Below, piece after piece: positions 35,157-44,422 of a stretch of 64,000 nucleotides of DNA. The first letter of the stretch is position 1, and every line of letters begins with the position of its first letter. Source of the stretch: JL08 sp963765555 (GTDB lineage Bacteria > Pseudomonadota > Alphaproteobacteria > Rhodobacterales > Rhodobacteraceae); NCBI GenBank assembly GCA_963765555.1, contig CAVXWX010000012.1, positions 1 through 64,000 on the forward strand, given 5' to 3'. The notes below the pieces were generated by a model. That model was not told where the DNA came from. It saw only the letters and a program-made list of their open reading frames with translations, and made no database searches. The translations under genes were made by a program, and so were the position numbers.

Positions 35157-36708
35157 CTACCGAAGCCGTTCGATTAAGCTAGCGATGCCGGATTTTTCCA
35201 GAACCCGCTCCACCAGCAAATCCATTGGAAGATAATAGACGTGTAACAAATACAGGCTAAGCGGAATGCCGATGGCCACGAGGGCCAGCGCGCTACCAAT
35301 GATCAGTCTGCGCCGCGTACGCTGTCTTTTGGTGGTGATAAACGGAATAGTTGCAAACGGCGTTATTCCCAGCCGCGTGTTAATTTCGCTCGGTCGGCGG
35401 ATCGCGCCGTTCATCATTTCAATAAGCGCAACCAAACCGACCCCAAGAAGCAGCCCGGCAGCGACAGATGCCGTAGCGATTTTAGGGCGGTCCGGGCTTG
35501 TCGGCTCGCGCGGTTCGATCGCTTGTTCAATAACCGTGATGCGTTGTCCACGCGACTGCGCTTCGATCTGGTCGCCTGTTCTTGCGGCCGCCAGATCCGC
35601 AGTTGCACGATTGTATTGGATTCTGATGTTTTCATAGTCGCGCTCAAGCGTGCCGAGCGTAACTGTGTTTGTCGGCGTCGCGTCGATCGATTCAACCAAA
35701 TCCGCAAGCTCTTGTTCAATCGTTTGTTTCTGCTGCTCCAGAAATTCTGTTTGGCTATCCAGATCGGCAAGTTGCAGATCGTAAACCGACAGCTCCTGTC
35801 CATTGTTTTCATTTGGCTGGAATTGTGTTGCCAGCGCTTTTTCCAAGGCTTCGATTTGCGCCTTTAGTGTCTTCACGCGCGGATTTTGATCCGAATAGAT
35901 GACCAGTGCCGATGCAAGTTCGGATTGCAGTGTCTGCAATCTGCGTTGCTCGGGTGTAAGGGTTTGGCCCGTCAGATCAATTGCTCCGGTTCTCTCGAAC
36001 AATTCGACAAGCCGTTCGCGACGGTCTCTCAATCCGGTTAAATCCCGTTCGATCTGCAGCAATCTTTCCTGCAACGAGGCCTGCCTGGTGCGACGGTAAT
36101 CCATACTATCGGGCAGCGCGTCTTTGTTGCGTAGCTTGAAATCGAGTATCTTGGCGCCCTGCTGCGCCAGTTCATCGTCAAGCCGCGCGACTTCCTGCCT
36201 GAAAAAATCAAGGGTCTGGCTTGTAACAGCCGTTCTCAACGCCACGTTTTCTTGCAGTATCTGTGTAACCAGATCGTTGGTTACAGCTGCAGACGTCCTT
36301 GCATCGGGTGCCGCGAACGACACGTTCACGAAAGATGCGGCATCTCGCGAATTGGGCAAGCTGACTTTGATCCGTTTGTTCATATCCTGAACAATTGCGT
36401 CAGGGTTCATGTCAGGCCCTGACTCGTGCACCTGATATCTGCGCGACATATCAATCAGATTGTTGCGCGTCAGAATCCGCTGGCGAATGATCTGGAGCAG
36501 TTCGGACGAATTCGGCCCGGACTGTCGATTCCGCCAGATCGCCCGGAATTTGCGGAGATTCCACCAGCAGACGCGCTTCGGCCTCGTACACAGACGGCAA
36601 TGTGTACGCCATTGTTATGCCAACGGCAGATACCGCCATTGCCACCAAAAGGAAGTAATGAAACCGTCGCAAGAACAAGGACAGGTAGAATTTGATATCG
36701 GCAATCAT
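35157..36708 (-). pseudogene. Chain-length determinant (Wzz/GumC-type), split by a frameshift
   Basis: The 5' part (from ATG 36708) encodes the first membrane helix (FHYFLLVAMAVSAVGITMAY) and Wzz domain (VYEAEARLLVESPQIPGDLA). It then shifts frame at about 36508-36512 and stops. The rest (to 35157) continues in the next frame as ELLQIIRQRILTRNNLID, then a long coiled coil, the PxxP region (IEPREPTSPDRPKIATA) and the second membrane helix. Deleting one base restores a protein of about 515 residues. The protein would span the inner membrane and activate the kinase downstream. In an otherwise intact EPS locus, a sequencing error or phase variation is as likely as decay. Confidence 0.85.
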
Positions 36709-37940
36709 TGGGTTGTTTCTTCTCCGTGCCCAAAGGCACCTGCACCAAAGAACGCACCATCATCCAGAACTTGGCGTACTGTCGCCAGTGTTACCGTTTT
36801 CTGGTTCTTGGTGAACGCATACACCATCGACAAATCACACAACTGGTTCACAAGCCTCGGCACACCACCTGTCGCCTCGTAAATCAAGTTACTGGCGACC
36901 TCACTAAAAAGATTACGCTCTGCACCCGACAGGCGCAGCCTGTGTCCGATATAGGCATTGACCGTCGTCGCGTCCATGGCATCAAGATGAAAACTCGCCG
37001 CGACACGCTGTGCGAATTGCCGTAAGTCCGGGCGGCGCACGATATCGCGTAATTCCGGTTGTCCAACCAGAACCAATTGGAGCAGAACATCGCTGTTCGA
37101 GTTGATGTTGGTGAACATTCTTAGCTCTTCAAGCGATTCGCGGCTCAGGTTTTGCGCTTCGTCGAAAATCAGAATGACGCGGTTTCCTTCCGCGTATTCC
37201 TTGATCAGGTATTTTTGAAAGGAATCGAATAGTGAAACATAACTTGCTTCTTGCGGCGCAGGTTGATCCAGCGACATCAGAACCCATTGCAGCAGTTCGC
37301 CGCGTGAACCGTGCGCGTTGGATACCAAACCGACCTTAACACCGTCATCCAGATTCTTCAGCAGGTGTTGCAACAGCGTGGTTTTACCCGCACCCACTTC
37401 GCCTGTGATAAGAGTGATTGGCGCACTTGTCAGAATTCCGTATTCCAGCATCGTGTAAGCACGCCGGTGTGACGCCGACCAATACAAATAATTGGGGTCA
37501 GGAACCAAAGAAAAAGGGCGCTTTTTAAGCCCGAAGTGGTCCGTATAAATGTCAAGCGTGCTGTCCATGTCGCGGGTGTATCCCGATTTGAGTGCGGGTT
37601 CTATCGAATTGACAAAAAGTCCTGAATGCGTTGCCCCGATCGTGTCGGATTGAACCTTAATGTAATCATCATTTGAAAAAAGTTCAGGGGCCGACTGCCG
37701 CCCGTGGTTCGAAGTGCGCACGCTGCGGAATATAAAGTTTTCCGTTTGGTCGCTTTGAGCGCTTCTTGAAAACTTCAGGCTGGCTTTTGCTTCACGAAGC
37801 TTGCGCACCATTCGCCTGTGGTTTTCGGGTGTTGTATCATGCTTCAAGACACTTCCATGATTGGCGCGCACAAAATCAAACGGCGCCTTTGATCCGGCGC
37901 GCTGCCTTGAAGAGCGTGTATATGATGTGCCGTCAGACAC
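36705..37940 (-). CDS. ExeA/GspA-like AAA ATPase of a PEP-CTERM-type EPS locus
   Basis: This 411-residue protein has a standard ATPase part beginning near residue 124 (MDSTLDIYTDHFGLKKRPFSL). It contains Walker A GEVGAGKT, Walker B VILIFDEAQN and sensor GQPELRD. This is the XrtA/PEP-CTERM-associated ATPase type (TIGR03015-like). About 120 residues precede it, polar and unstructured-looking. GTG 37940 has GAGGGG upstream, but ATG of MDSTLD is a possible alternative. It overlaps the chain-length gene start by 4 bp. Confidence 0.85.
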   Translation of the reverse strand: MSDGTSYTRSSRQRAGSKAPFDFVRANHGSVLKHDTTPENHRRMVRKLREAKASLKFSRSAQSDQTENFIFRSVRTSNHGRQSAPELFSNDDYIKVQSDTIGATHSGLFVNSIEPALKSGYTRDMDSTLDIYTDHFGLKKRPFSLVPDPNYLYWSASHRRAYTMLEYGILTSAPITLITGEVGAGKTTLLQHLLKNLDDGVKVGLVSNAHGSRGELLQWVLMSLDQPAPQEASYVSLFDSFQKYLIKEYAEGNRVILIFDEAQNLSRESLEELRMFTNINSNSDVLLQLVLVGQPELRDIVRRPDLRQFAQRVAASFHLDAMDATTVNAYIGHRLRLSGAERNLFSEVASNLIYEATGGVPRLVNQLCDLSMVYAFTKNQKTVTLATVRQVLDDGAFFGAGAFGHGEETTQ

Positions 37941-38472
37941 TTAAGATCGCCCCTCGTTGACTACCGGAAGCCAGACATGGCTCTGTGCACTTTCTCGTCC
38001 TGGCAAACTTCGCGCCATGGTTCTCACCCTTTGACGCGCATTGAACCAATCATATCTGGCAAAAAAAAGTCACCAATCCGGCCTTTGCATGATGCAACCG
38101 GGTATTTGAGGTGATTTGCGGCGCAAAAGCTCGATTCGACGTCACTTGTGCATAACGTCAAAGGCACATGTATTGTCTCCAAAACGGAACTAAAGCCCGA
38201 TTTTCGGATGTACTTTTTATCCGGTCGGGACAATACGGCCACATTTTAAGCGTTGCGAAGCGTCCGAAGCCAAGATTCGACAATCGTTAGATTTTTCTCT
38301 GGCATGTTGGCAGTTCAGGTGTTAATTCAATGTTAATAATAAGTGCACGCTGATCTGTTTGTTGCGCAAAGAAAAAAATAGCTAGAGCGGTTAAATTCGA
38401 CTTGACGGCGGCGTCGTTTGTTACGCGTTGCCGAGACGTGGTTTTGTGTTTGTACTGATTGAAAGATTTGAA
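37941..38472. other. Divergent regulatory region of the EPS locus
   Basis: This 532-bp AT-rich gap lies between the ATPase gene (minus) and the sugar transferase gene (plus). It holds a perfect CtrA-type box (38322-38336). No RNA gene or small gene was found with confidence. Confidence 0.5.
38322..38336 (+). promoter_or_regulatory. CtrA-box (TTAA-N7-TTAA) upstream of the sugar transferase gene
   Basis: TTAA (38322-38325) and TTAA (38333-38336) are separated by exactly 7 bp, the alphaproteobacterial CtrA consensus. It lies 137 bp upstream of the sugar transferase start in an intergenic region. Regulation by CtrA is inferred from the match only. Confidence 0.5.
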
Positions 38473-39171
38473 ATGACCATTCAAGATAAGCAATTTAAGC
38501 GTGACGCTGCATTTGTAGCGGATGTTTCCGGAAAATTCGTACTCGAACCGTCTGTTGTTCGGCACGGTTGGTATGGATCCTTTTTCAAACGTGTGTGCGA
38601 CCTGGCTTTGGTGCTTATTGCAGCGCCCTTCGTCGTGCCTGTGGTCCTCATTCTGTGCGCATTGATCGCACGGGACGGAACCAATCCATTTTATCGCCAG
38701 AACCGCATCGGGCGCAACGGACGCGTCTTTTCGATGTGGAAATTGCGGACAATGATCCCTGACGCCGATAAATTCCTGAGCGGCTATCTTGCCGAAAATG
38801 ACGACGCGGCAAAGGAATGGGCTAACTCTCAGAAACTGAAATGTGATCCCAGAATCACGCCGTTCGGGTCCATTCTGCGCAAAAGCTCGCTGGATGAGTT
38901 GCCGCAACTGTGGAATGTCCTGACAGGTGAAATGAGCCTTGTCGGGCCGCGCCCGATGATGCCGGATCAGCGCGATCTGTATCCTGGATTGGCGTATTTT
39001 TCTCTGCGTCCCGGTTTGACTGGCTACTGGCAGATTTCGGACCGTAACGAGAGCAGCTTTTCAGCACGCGCTCGCTTTGATACGCGGTACTTCAATGACA
39101 TGGGCCTGATCACAGACATCAAGATTCTGTTCAAAACCGTGGGTGTGGTTTTGCGTGGGACGGGTTACTGA
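38473..39171 (+). CDS. Sugar transferase initiating exopolysaccharide synthesis (ExoY/WcaJ-like)
   Basis: This 232-residue protein starts at ATG 38473. One strong membrane segment (VCDLALVLIAAPFVVPVVLI) is followed by the bacterial sugar-transferase domain: KLRTMIPDAD, SSLDELPQLWNVLTGEMSLV, VGPRPMM, LRPGLTGYWQIS. It transfers a sugar phosphate from a UDP-sugar to undecaprenyl phosphate, the first step of polymer assembly. It lacks the extra N-terminal helices of large WbaP/WcaJ enzymes. A strong terminator follows, so it is probably transcribed alone. Confidence 0.9.
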   Translation: MTIQDKQFKRDAAFVADVSGKFVLEPSVVRHGWYGSFFKRVCDLALVLIAAPFVVPVVLILCALIARDGTNPFYRQNRIGRNGRVFSMWKLRTMIPDADKFLSGYLAENDDAAKEWANSQKLKCDPRITPFGSILRKSSLDELPQLWNVLTGEMSLVGPRPMMPDQRDLYPGLAYFSLRPGLTGYWQISDRNESSFSARARFDTRYFNDMGLITDIKILFKTVGVVLRGTGY

Positions 39172-39222
39172 ATTCAACTCGGCACTGTCATGCAGTCAAA
39201 CGACCGACTATGATCACACGTC

Positions 39223-39250
39223 AAAGGGTCGCCTTCATCTGCGACCCTTT
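39223..39250 (+). terminator. Rho-independent terminator after the sugar transferase gene
   Basis: A perfect 10-bp stem (AAAGGGTCGC / GCGACCCTTT) with an 8-nt loop, whose right arm ends in TTT and continues TTCGG. It lies 52 bp after the stop codon. Confidence 0.75.
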
Positions 39251-39315
39251 TCGGTGTTACACTTTATGATAACATTGTACGTCTAGGAAACGGGTCAACT
39301 GACCTGCCAAACAGG

Positions 39316-41757
39316 ATGGAACCAATCAAGATGCTTCGTATTCCGGGAATCACTGCGGTCCTGCTCTCTGCCACACTTGTCTTAGCCGCCTGCGAAAGCT
39401 CTGAGGAGCGGGCGCAAAAACACTATGAAAGCGGTCTGGCTTTGATGGAGCAAGGTGATGTTGCCCGTGCAGAAGTCGAATTTCGCAACGTCTTTAAACT
39501 GAACCCACGTCACAAAGACGCCCGTTTGGCCTATGCGCGCACGCAACGCGACGCTGGTAAAACCCGTGGTGCTTTCAAACAGTATCTTACACTGGTCGAA
39601 TTCTACCCCGAAAACCTTGAAGGCCGGATCGAGCTTGCGCGTATGGCCATGCTGACCCGCAATTGGGAAGAAGGCGAACGCCACGGGCGCGCCGCATTTG
39701 ATCTTGCACCCGATAATCCCGAAGTTCTGGCCATTATTGCTGCGTTGGATTTTGTGCAGGCGCGTCGCGATTCGAATGAACCCGAGGCCCGCAAACAAGC
39801 CGAATACTTGAAAGGCGTGTTGCAGGAAAACCCGCAAGACGGTGTGGCGCGCCGCATCGTTGTTGAGCATTTGGTGAACCGTCAGGAGTTTGACCGGGCA
39901 TTAATCCAGCTCAATCAGGGAATAGAATTCGAACCCGACTCATTCGAGCTTTTGATGGCACGTCTCCAGGTCCAGTACGAGTTGGAACAAAATGACGGGG
40001 TCGAAGCCTCTCTCAAGGATATGGTGGCGAAGTTTCCCGAGAATACCGATCTGCAGCGCACCCTGATCGCCTGGTATCTGGAACGCCAGGATCTGGAAGG
40101 TGCCGAGGCTTTTTTGCGCGATCTTGCGAACCGCCCGGATGCGGAACCGGCTGCAAAAATCGTTGTTGTTCAGTTTTTGACCGAAACCCAAGGACCGGAG
40201 GCTGCGCGGGCTGAATTAAACCGTCTTGTTGAAACAGAAGAAGAAAATCTGGTTTATCGCGCCCTTCTGGCGTCGATGGATTTCGAACAGGGCAAACAGG
40301 ACGAGGCCATCGCCGAGCTTGAAAAAGTGCTGGACGAGAACGAACCAAGCGATGACAGACGCAACTCGCAAATCCTACTGGCAAGAATGCTGCTCCAGAC
40401 CAACAACCCGGTTGGCGCGCGTTCCTTGGTCGAGGAAATACTGACAGAAGATTCCGGCCATGTTGCAGCCCTGAAACTACAAGCGGCCTGGTTGATTGAC
40501 GAAGACAAGCCGAGCGAGGCAATCGTTGCCCTGAGAACCGCGTTGGCGGGCGCACCAAACGATGCCTCTATCATGACGTTGATGGGGCAGGCACATGAAC
40601 GGGAAGGTGCCCGTGAACTGGCTGGTGAACGCTATGCGCTTGCGGTTGACGTGTCGGGTGCGGCCCCGGCTGAATCCTTGCGCTATGCGTCATTCCTCAT
40701 GGCGGACGACCGCATTGAATCTGCCCAGTCGGTCATTCAGGAAGCGTTGAACAAAGCGCCGCAGAATATCGATCTGCTTCGTAATATGGCGATGATTTAC
40801 ATTGCTCAGCAGGATTGGAACCGTGCGACACGCATTGTGTGGTCCTTGCGCGCCATGGAAACAGAGCAGGCAACCAGTGTTGCAAACGGAATCGAAGCAG
40901 AAGTTCTTTCGCGTCAGGAACGGACGGAAGACACGATTTCTTTCCTGAAGGACATGTTGAGCGAAGACTCCGGAAACACAGGCGCACTTGCCGCTCTGGT
41001 GGAAACACAGGTGCGTGACGGCCAATTGGATGAAGCAACTGCGCTATTGGAAGAACAACTGACGGCCAGACCCAACGATCCGTCTTTGAGGTTTCTGCGG
41101 GCCGGCCTTTATTTTCTGGAAGATGACCGCGCACGCGCGGAAGAGGAATACAAGAAACTTCTGGAACAATTCCCCGGCAATGATCGCGTTTTAAGGACCT
41201 ATTACAGCTTGCTGATTGCCGAAGGTCGTGACGCCGAGGCCGGCGCTCTTGTTGACAAGGTCATCGCGGAAAGACCGGACGCCAGCAGCGCGCTCTTGCT
41301 GAAGGCGGAGCGGCTTGAAAAAGCGCAGGACTTCGAAGGCGCGATCGCGATTTACGAAGACCTGTATGCCAAAAACAGCAACAGCGTCATTCTAGCCAAC
41401 AACCTGGCCAGTCTGATCACCACGCATCGCACTGACCCCGAAAGCCTTGAACGTGGATTTGCAATCGCCAGTCGGCTGAGAGGCAGCACATTTCCGCCGC
41501 TTCAGGACACATATGGCTGGATCGAATACCGGCGCGGCAATTACGAAGAAGCCCTGACTTATCTGGAGCCGGCGGCTGCGGGATTGCCGGAAGATCCGTT
41601 GGTCCAATACCATCTTGGAATGACCTACCTCGCGCTTGAAAGAACCGAGGATGCCCGTGAAACATTGACACGTGCACTAGAAATAGCGGGCGATATGCCG
41701 CTTCCGCAATTTGATGTTGCGCGCGAAGCTTTGTCAAAACTGCCAGCGCCCGAATGA
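39316..41757 (+). CDS. TPR-repeat lipoprotein of a PEP-CTERM-type EPS locus (PrsT-like)
   Basis: This 813-residue protein has a lipobox LVLAAC (near residue 25). The mature part contains many tetratricopeptide units of about 34 residues from start to end (for example HYESGLALMEQGDVARAEVE, and late VILANNLASLITTHRTD, YGWIEYRRGNYEEALTYLEP). The type matches PEP_TPR_lipo/PrsT proteins of EPS loci. They are thought to organise periplasmic export or secretion complexes. ATG 39331 is an alternative start. It lies separately after the terminator, so it is transcribed from its own promoter. Confidence 0.87.
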   Translation: MEPIKMLRIPGITAVLLSATLVLAACESSEERAQKHYESGLALMEQGDVARAEVEFRNVFKLNPRHKDARLAYARTQRDAGKTRGAFKQYLTLVEFYPENLEGRIELARMAMLTRNWEEGERHGRAAFDLAPDNPEVLAIIAALDFVQARRDSNEPEARKQAEYLKGVLQENPQDGVARRIVVEHLVNRQEFDRALIQLNQGIEFEPDSFELLMARLQVQYELEQNDGVEASLKDMVAKFPENTDLQRTLIAWYLERQDLEGAEAFLRDLANRPDAEPAAKIVVVQFLTETQGPEAARAELNRLVETEEENLVYRALLASMDFEQGKQDEAIAELEKVLDENEPSDDRRNSQILLARMLLQTNNPVGARSLVEEILTEDSGHVAALKLQAAWLIDEDKPSEAIVALRTALAGAPNDASIMTLMGQAHEREGARELAGERYALAVDVSGAAPAESLRYASFLMADDRIESAQSVIQEALNKAPQNIDLLRNMAMIYIAQQDWNRATRIVWSLRAMETEQATSVANGIEAEVLSRQERTEDTISFLKDMLSEDSGNTGALAALVETQVRDGQLDEATALLEEQLTARPNDPSLRFLRAGLYFLEDDRARAEEEYKKLLEQFPGNDRVLRTYYSLLIAEGRDAEAGALVDKVIAERPDASSALLLKAERLEKAQDFEGAIAIYEDLYAKNSNSVILANNLASLITTHRTDPESLERGFAIASRLRGSTFPPLQDTYGWIEYRRGNYEEALTYLEPAAAGLPEDPLVQYHLGMTYLALERTEDARETLTRALEIAGDMPLPQFDVAREALSKLPAPE

Positions 41758-41854
41758 AGCCGTAAATCGCTTCGGCGGCTATCGGCGGGCGCTGTAGTGT
41801 GCACGTGGCGTGACTTGATACATCATCGCTGTGGCAAGGAAGAAATGCCCGTTC

Positions 41855-41980
41855 CTATCGCCCGTCATACGTATATGTCGGGATCGAAGAAAGCTGTTCA
41901 CCATTAATCGACGTTGAATTCTGACCCGGAGTACAAGCTGAGAGAACCAGAACAATTGCAATAGGAACAAATAGTTTCAT
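41855..41980 (-). CDS. 41-residue small lipoprotein
   Basis: This is a complete tiny gene: ATG 41980 with AAGGG upstream, leader MKLFVPIAIVLVLSAC (a classic lipobox L-S-A-C), then a mature peptide of 26 residues ending TYTYDGR. It resembles small lipoproteins in general but no specific family. It lies between the TPR gene and rnd on the opposite strand. Confidence 0.55.
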   Translation of the reverse strand: MKLFVPIAIVLVLSACTPGQNSTSINGEQLSSIPTYTYDGR

Positions 41981-42207
41981 TTTTGCGTACCCTTGTTTTG
42001 TTTTGCGACGAATGGCGTTCAACCGATTGGTTCTATACCGGAATCACCAAACAACTCCGGAAACTGCGGTTTTGGCCCCGACACCGAAACTCGATCATAC
42101 TTTGCCCGCACGGTTTAGACTACCCGAAACCGATATCGGCGGGCAGGCTCTCTTACGGGTCAAAACCGCCACTTTCCCATCCATCAAAGCCACGATATAG
42201 GTGCGCC

Positions 42208-42822
42208 ATGACAAATCATCTTTACCAAAACGATCTGCCCGACGGGCTGGACATGGGGCCGGTTGTGGCCATCGATTGCGAAACAATGGGGTTAAATCCG
42301 CATCGTGATCGCTTGTGCGTTGTCCAACTCAGCGGCGGGGACGGAAACGCTCATATCGTACAGATCGCTCTTGGCCAGACGACGGCACCCAACCTGTGCG
42401 CATTGCTGGAAAACCCCGATGTGCTGAAGCTGTTCCATTTTGGTCGATTTGACATTGCGGCCATGTACAATGCTTTCGCGGTGATGACGGCGCCGGTTTA
42501 TTGCACAAAAATCGCAAGCCGGCTGGTTCGGACCTATACCGACCGGCACGGATTGAAAAACCTGACACAAGAATTACTTGGGATTGATCTGTCCAAACAG
42601 CAGCAATCCAGCGACTGGGGCGCACGTGACCTTAGCAATGCCCAACTCGAATATGCTGCGTCAGATGTCTTGTACCTGCATCAGTTGCGCGACGCGCTGG
42701 ATGCGATGCTTGTCCGCGAAGGGCGCGCAGACATTGCAAAGGCATGTTTTGACTTTTTGCCAACGCGGGCTCGGCTCGATTTGGCGGGCTGGCCCGAGAC
42801 CGATATTTTTGCACATTCCTGA
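42208..42822 (+). CDS. rnd: Ribonuclease D
   Basis: This 204-residue protein has the DEDD exonuclease motifs: VAIDCETMGLNPHRDRL (ExoI), LFHFGRFDIAAMYNAF (ExoII), and YAASDVLYLHQL (ExoIII). It is the short alphaproteobacterial form without the HRDC domain. It trims the 3' ends of tRNA precursors and other RNAs. Start ATG 42208, AGGTG upstream. kdsD follows 12 bp downstream. Confidence 0.92.
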   Translation: MTNHLYQNDLPDGLDMGPVVAIDCETMGLNPHRDRLCVVQLSGGDGNAHIVQIALGQTTAPNLCALLENPDVLKLFHFGRFDIAAMYNAFAVMTAPVYCTKIASRLVRTYTDRHGLKNLTQELLGIDLSKQQQSSDWGARDLSNAQLEYAASDVLYLHQLRDALDAMLVREGRADIAKACFDFLPTRARLDLAGWPETDIFAHS

Positions 42823-42834
42823 AAGATCACACAC

Positions 42835-43803
42835 ATGACCGGGCCTGAACAATTCTTGAACACCGCCCGCCGGGTGATCGATACCGAAGCAAAGGCGCTC
42901 GCGCTTTTGTCTGCGGGCCTTGACGATTCTTTTGCCGCGGCGGTTCAAATGCTTCTGGATGCAAAGGGCCGGGTTATCGTTCTGGGCATGGGAAAATCCG
43001 GCCATATCGCGCGCAAAATTGCCGCGACCTTTGCCAGCACGGGAACACCTGCGCATTTCGTCCACCCTGCCGAGGCCAGCCACGGAGATCTGGGTATGGT
43101 TGCGCAGGGTGATGTGGCGCTGGTTCTGTCAAATTCGGGCGAAACGCCAGAACTGGCGGACGTCATCGCGTATACACGCCGCTTTGGTATTCCAATGATC
43201 GGCGTGGCCAGCCGTGCAGAATCAACGCTGATCCGGCAATCCGACATCGGATTGATCCTGCCACGCGCCGAAGAAGCGTGTGGAACGGGTGTCGTACCCA
43301 CATCTTCCACCACGATGACTTTGGCATTGGGCGATGCCCTTGCTGTTGCCCTGATGGAACACCGCGCCTTCACGCCCGAACATTTTCGGGAATTTCATCC
43401 AGGCGGAAAATTGGGGGCACAGCTAAGCCGTGTGCGTGATTTGATGCACAAAGGGGATGCGGTGCCGACAGTTGCCGGGTCTGCCAAAATGGGCGATGCG
43501 CTGATCGAGATCAGCCAAAAGGGGTTTGGCGTTGTGGGTGTGTGCGATGATCAGGACACCTTGAAAGGGATCATTACAGATGGTGACTTGCGCCGTCATA
43601 TGGATGGTCTTTTGTCGCTGACAGCTGACGACGTAATGACACATAATCCAACAACGATTGCGCCAGATGCTTTGGCCGAGCAGGCCGTTGCGATCATGAA
43701 CAAGCGTAAGATCACCTGCCTGTTCGTCGTTGACCCGAATGGCCCGCCCAAAGCGATCGGGTTATTACACATCCACGACTGTTTGCGGGTCGGGCTGGGC
43801 TAG
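42835..43803 (+). CDS. kdsD: Arabinose-5-phosphate isomerase (KpsF/GutQ family)
   Basis: This 322-residue protein has a SIS domain (residues 40-180; VIVLGMGKSGHIARKIAATF, then LVLSNSGETPEL). Two CBS domains follow (205-320; VRDLMHKGDAVPTV and VMTHNPTTIAP). It interconverts ribulose 5-phosphate and arabinose 5-phosphate, the first step to Kdo. It is directly followed by lptC with 1 bp between, so Kdo synthesis and LPS transport are co-transcribed. Confidence 0.94.
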   Translation: MTGPEQFLNTARRVIDTEAKALALLSAGLDDSFAAAVQMLLDAKGRVIVLGMGKSGHIARKIAATFASTGTPAHFVHPAEASHGDLGMVAQGDVALVLSNSGETPELADVIAYTRRFGIPMIGVASRAESTLIRQSDIGLILPRAEEACGTGVVPTSSTTMTLALGDALAVALMEHRAFTPEHFREFHPGGKLGAQLSRVRDLMHKGDAVPTVAGSAKMGDALIEISQKGFGVVGVCDDQDTLKGIITDGDLRRHMDGLLSLTADDVMTHNPTTIAPDALAEQAVAIMNKRKITCLFVVDPNGPPKAIGLLHIHDCLRVGLG

Positions 43804-43804
43804 A

Positions 43805-44419
43805 ATGGCCAAACGCGTAGATCGCTATTCGCGTCTGATTGCCTGGCTGAAGGTCTTGCTACCCCTAACTGCGCTTGCCCTATTGTCGACGCTGTTCCTG
43901 CTGTCCCGCAGTGTAGACCCGACAACCACCATCCCGTTCGCCGATACCGAAGTCAGAGAGCGTTTGCGCACGCAACAAATCACCGGGCCGGTTTTTGCCG
44001 GTACCACAGATGCAGGCGACCAGATCAGTGTCAGCGCCAGTGTTGTTAGACCCGGGTTAACCAGTTCAGAGCGTCCGGAGGCGGATGATCTGACCGCCCA
44101 GATCAATTTGAGCGAAGGTGGTCAAATCAATCTGACCGCCAAGAGCGGAGAACTTGATACAAAGGGTGAAATCGTTATTTTCAGGGGGTCCGTGGTGATC
44201 GAAAACAGTGAAGGTTACATTATCCGCACCCAACAATTGCGGTCATCCTTGTCGCGAATCGAGGCTGACACCCTGTCGTCAGTGTCAGCCACCAGCCCGC
44301 TGGGGGACTTGCAGGCCGGCAAAATGCAGCTGCGATCCGACCCTGACAGTCAGAGTGTTCAAATGGTTTTCACAAACGGGGTAAAGCTGATATACCGCCC
44401 CAAACAAACGGACAGATAA
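43805..44419 (+). CDS. lptC: LPS export system protein LptC
   Basis: This 204-residue protein starts at ATG 43805, just after the kdsD stop. One N-terminal membrane anchor (LLPLTALALLSTLFLLS) is followed by a periplasmic beta-jellyroll (LptC-like; INLSEGGQINLTAKSGEL, GKMQLRSD). It bridges the LptB2FG transporter and LptA. Order kdsD-lptC-lptA-lptB is conserved in alphaproteobacteria. Confidence 0.9.
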   Translation: MAKRVDRYSRLIAWLKVLLPLTALALLSTLFLLSRSVDPTTTIPFADTEVRERLRTQQITGPVFAGTTDAGDQISVSASVVRPGLTSSERPEADDLTAQINLSEGGQINLTAKSGELDTKGEIVIFRGSVVIENSEGYIIRTQQLRSSLSRIEADTLSSVSATSPLGDLQAGKMQLRSDPDSQSVQMVFTNGVKLIYRPKQTDR

Positions 44420-44422
44420 CCG

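Noticed and set aside
38287..38907. Long minus-strand frame opposite the sugar transferase
   Set aside because: It is a shadow of the sugar transferase gene, whose motifs leave no doubt about the coding strand.
41904..41918. TTAA-N7-TGAA resembling a CtrA box
   Set aside because: It has a mismatch and lies inside the small lipoprotein gene.
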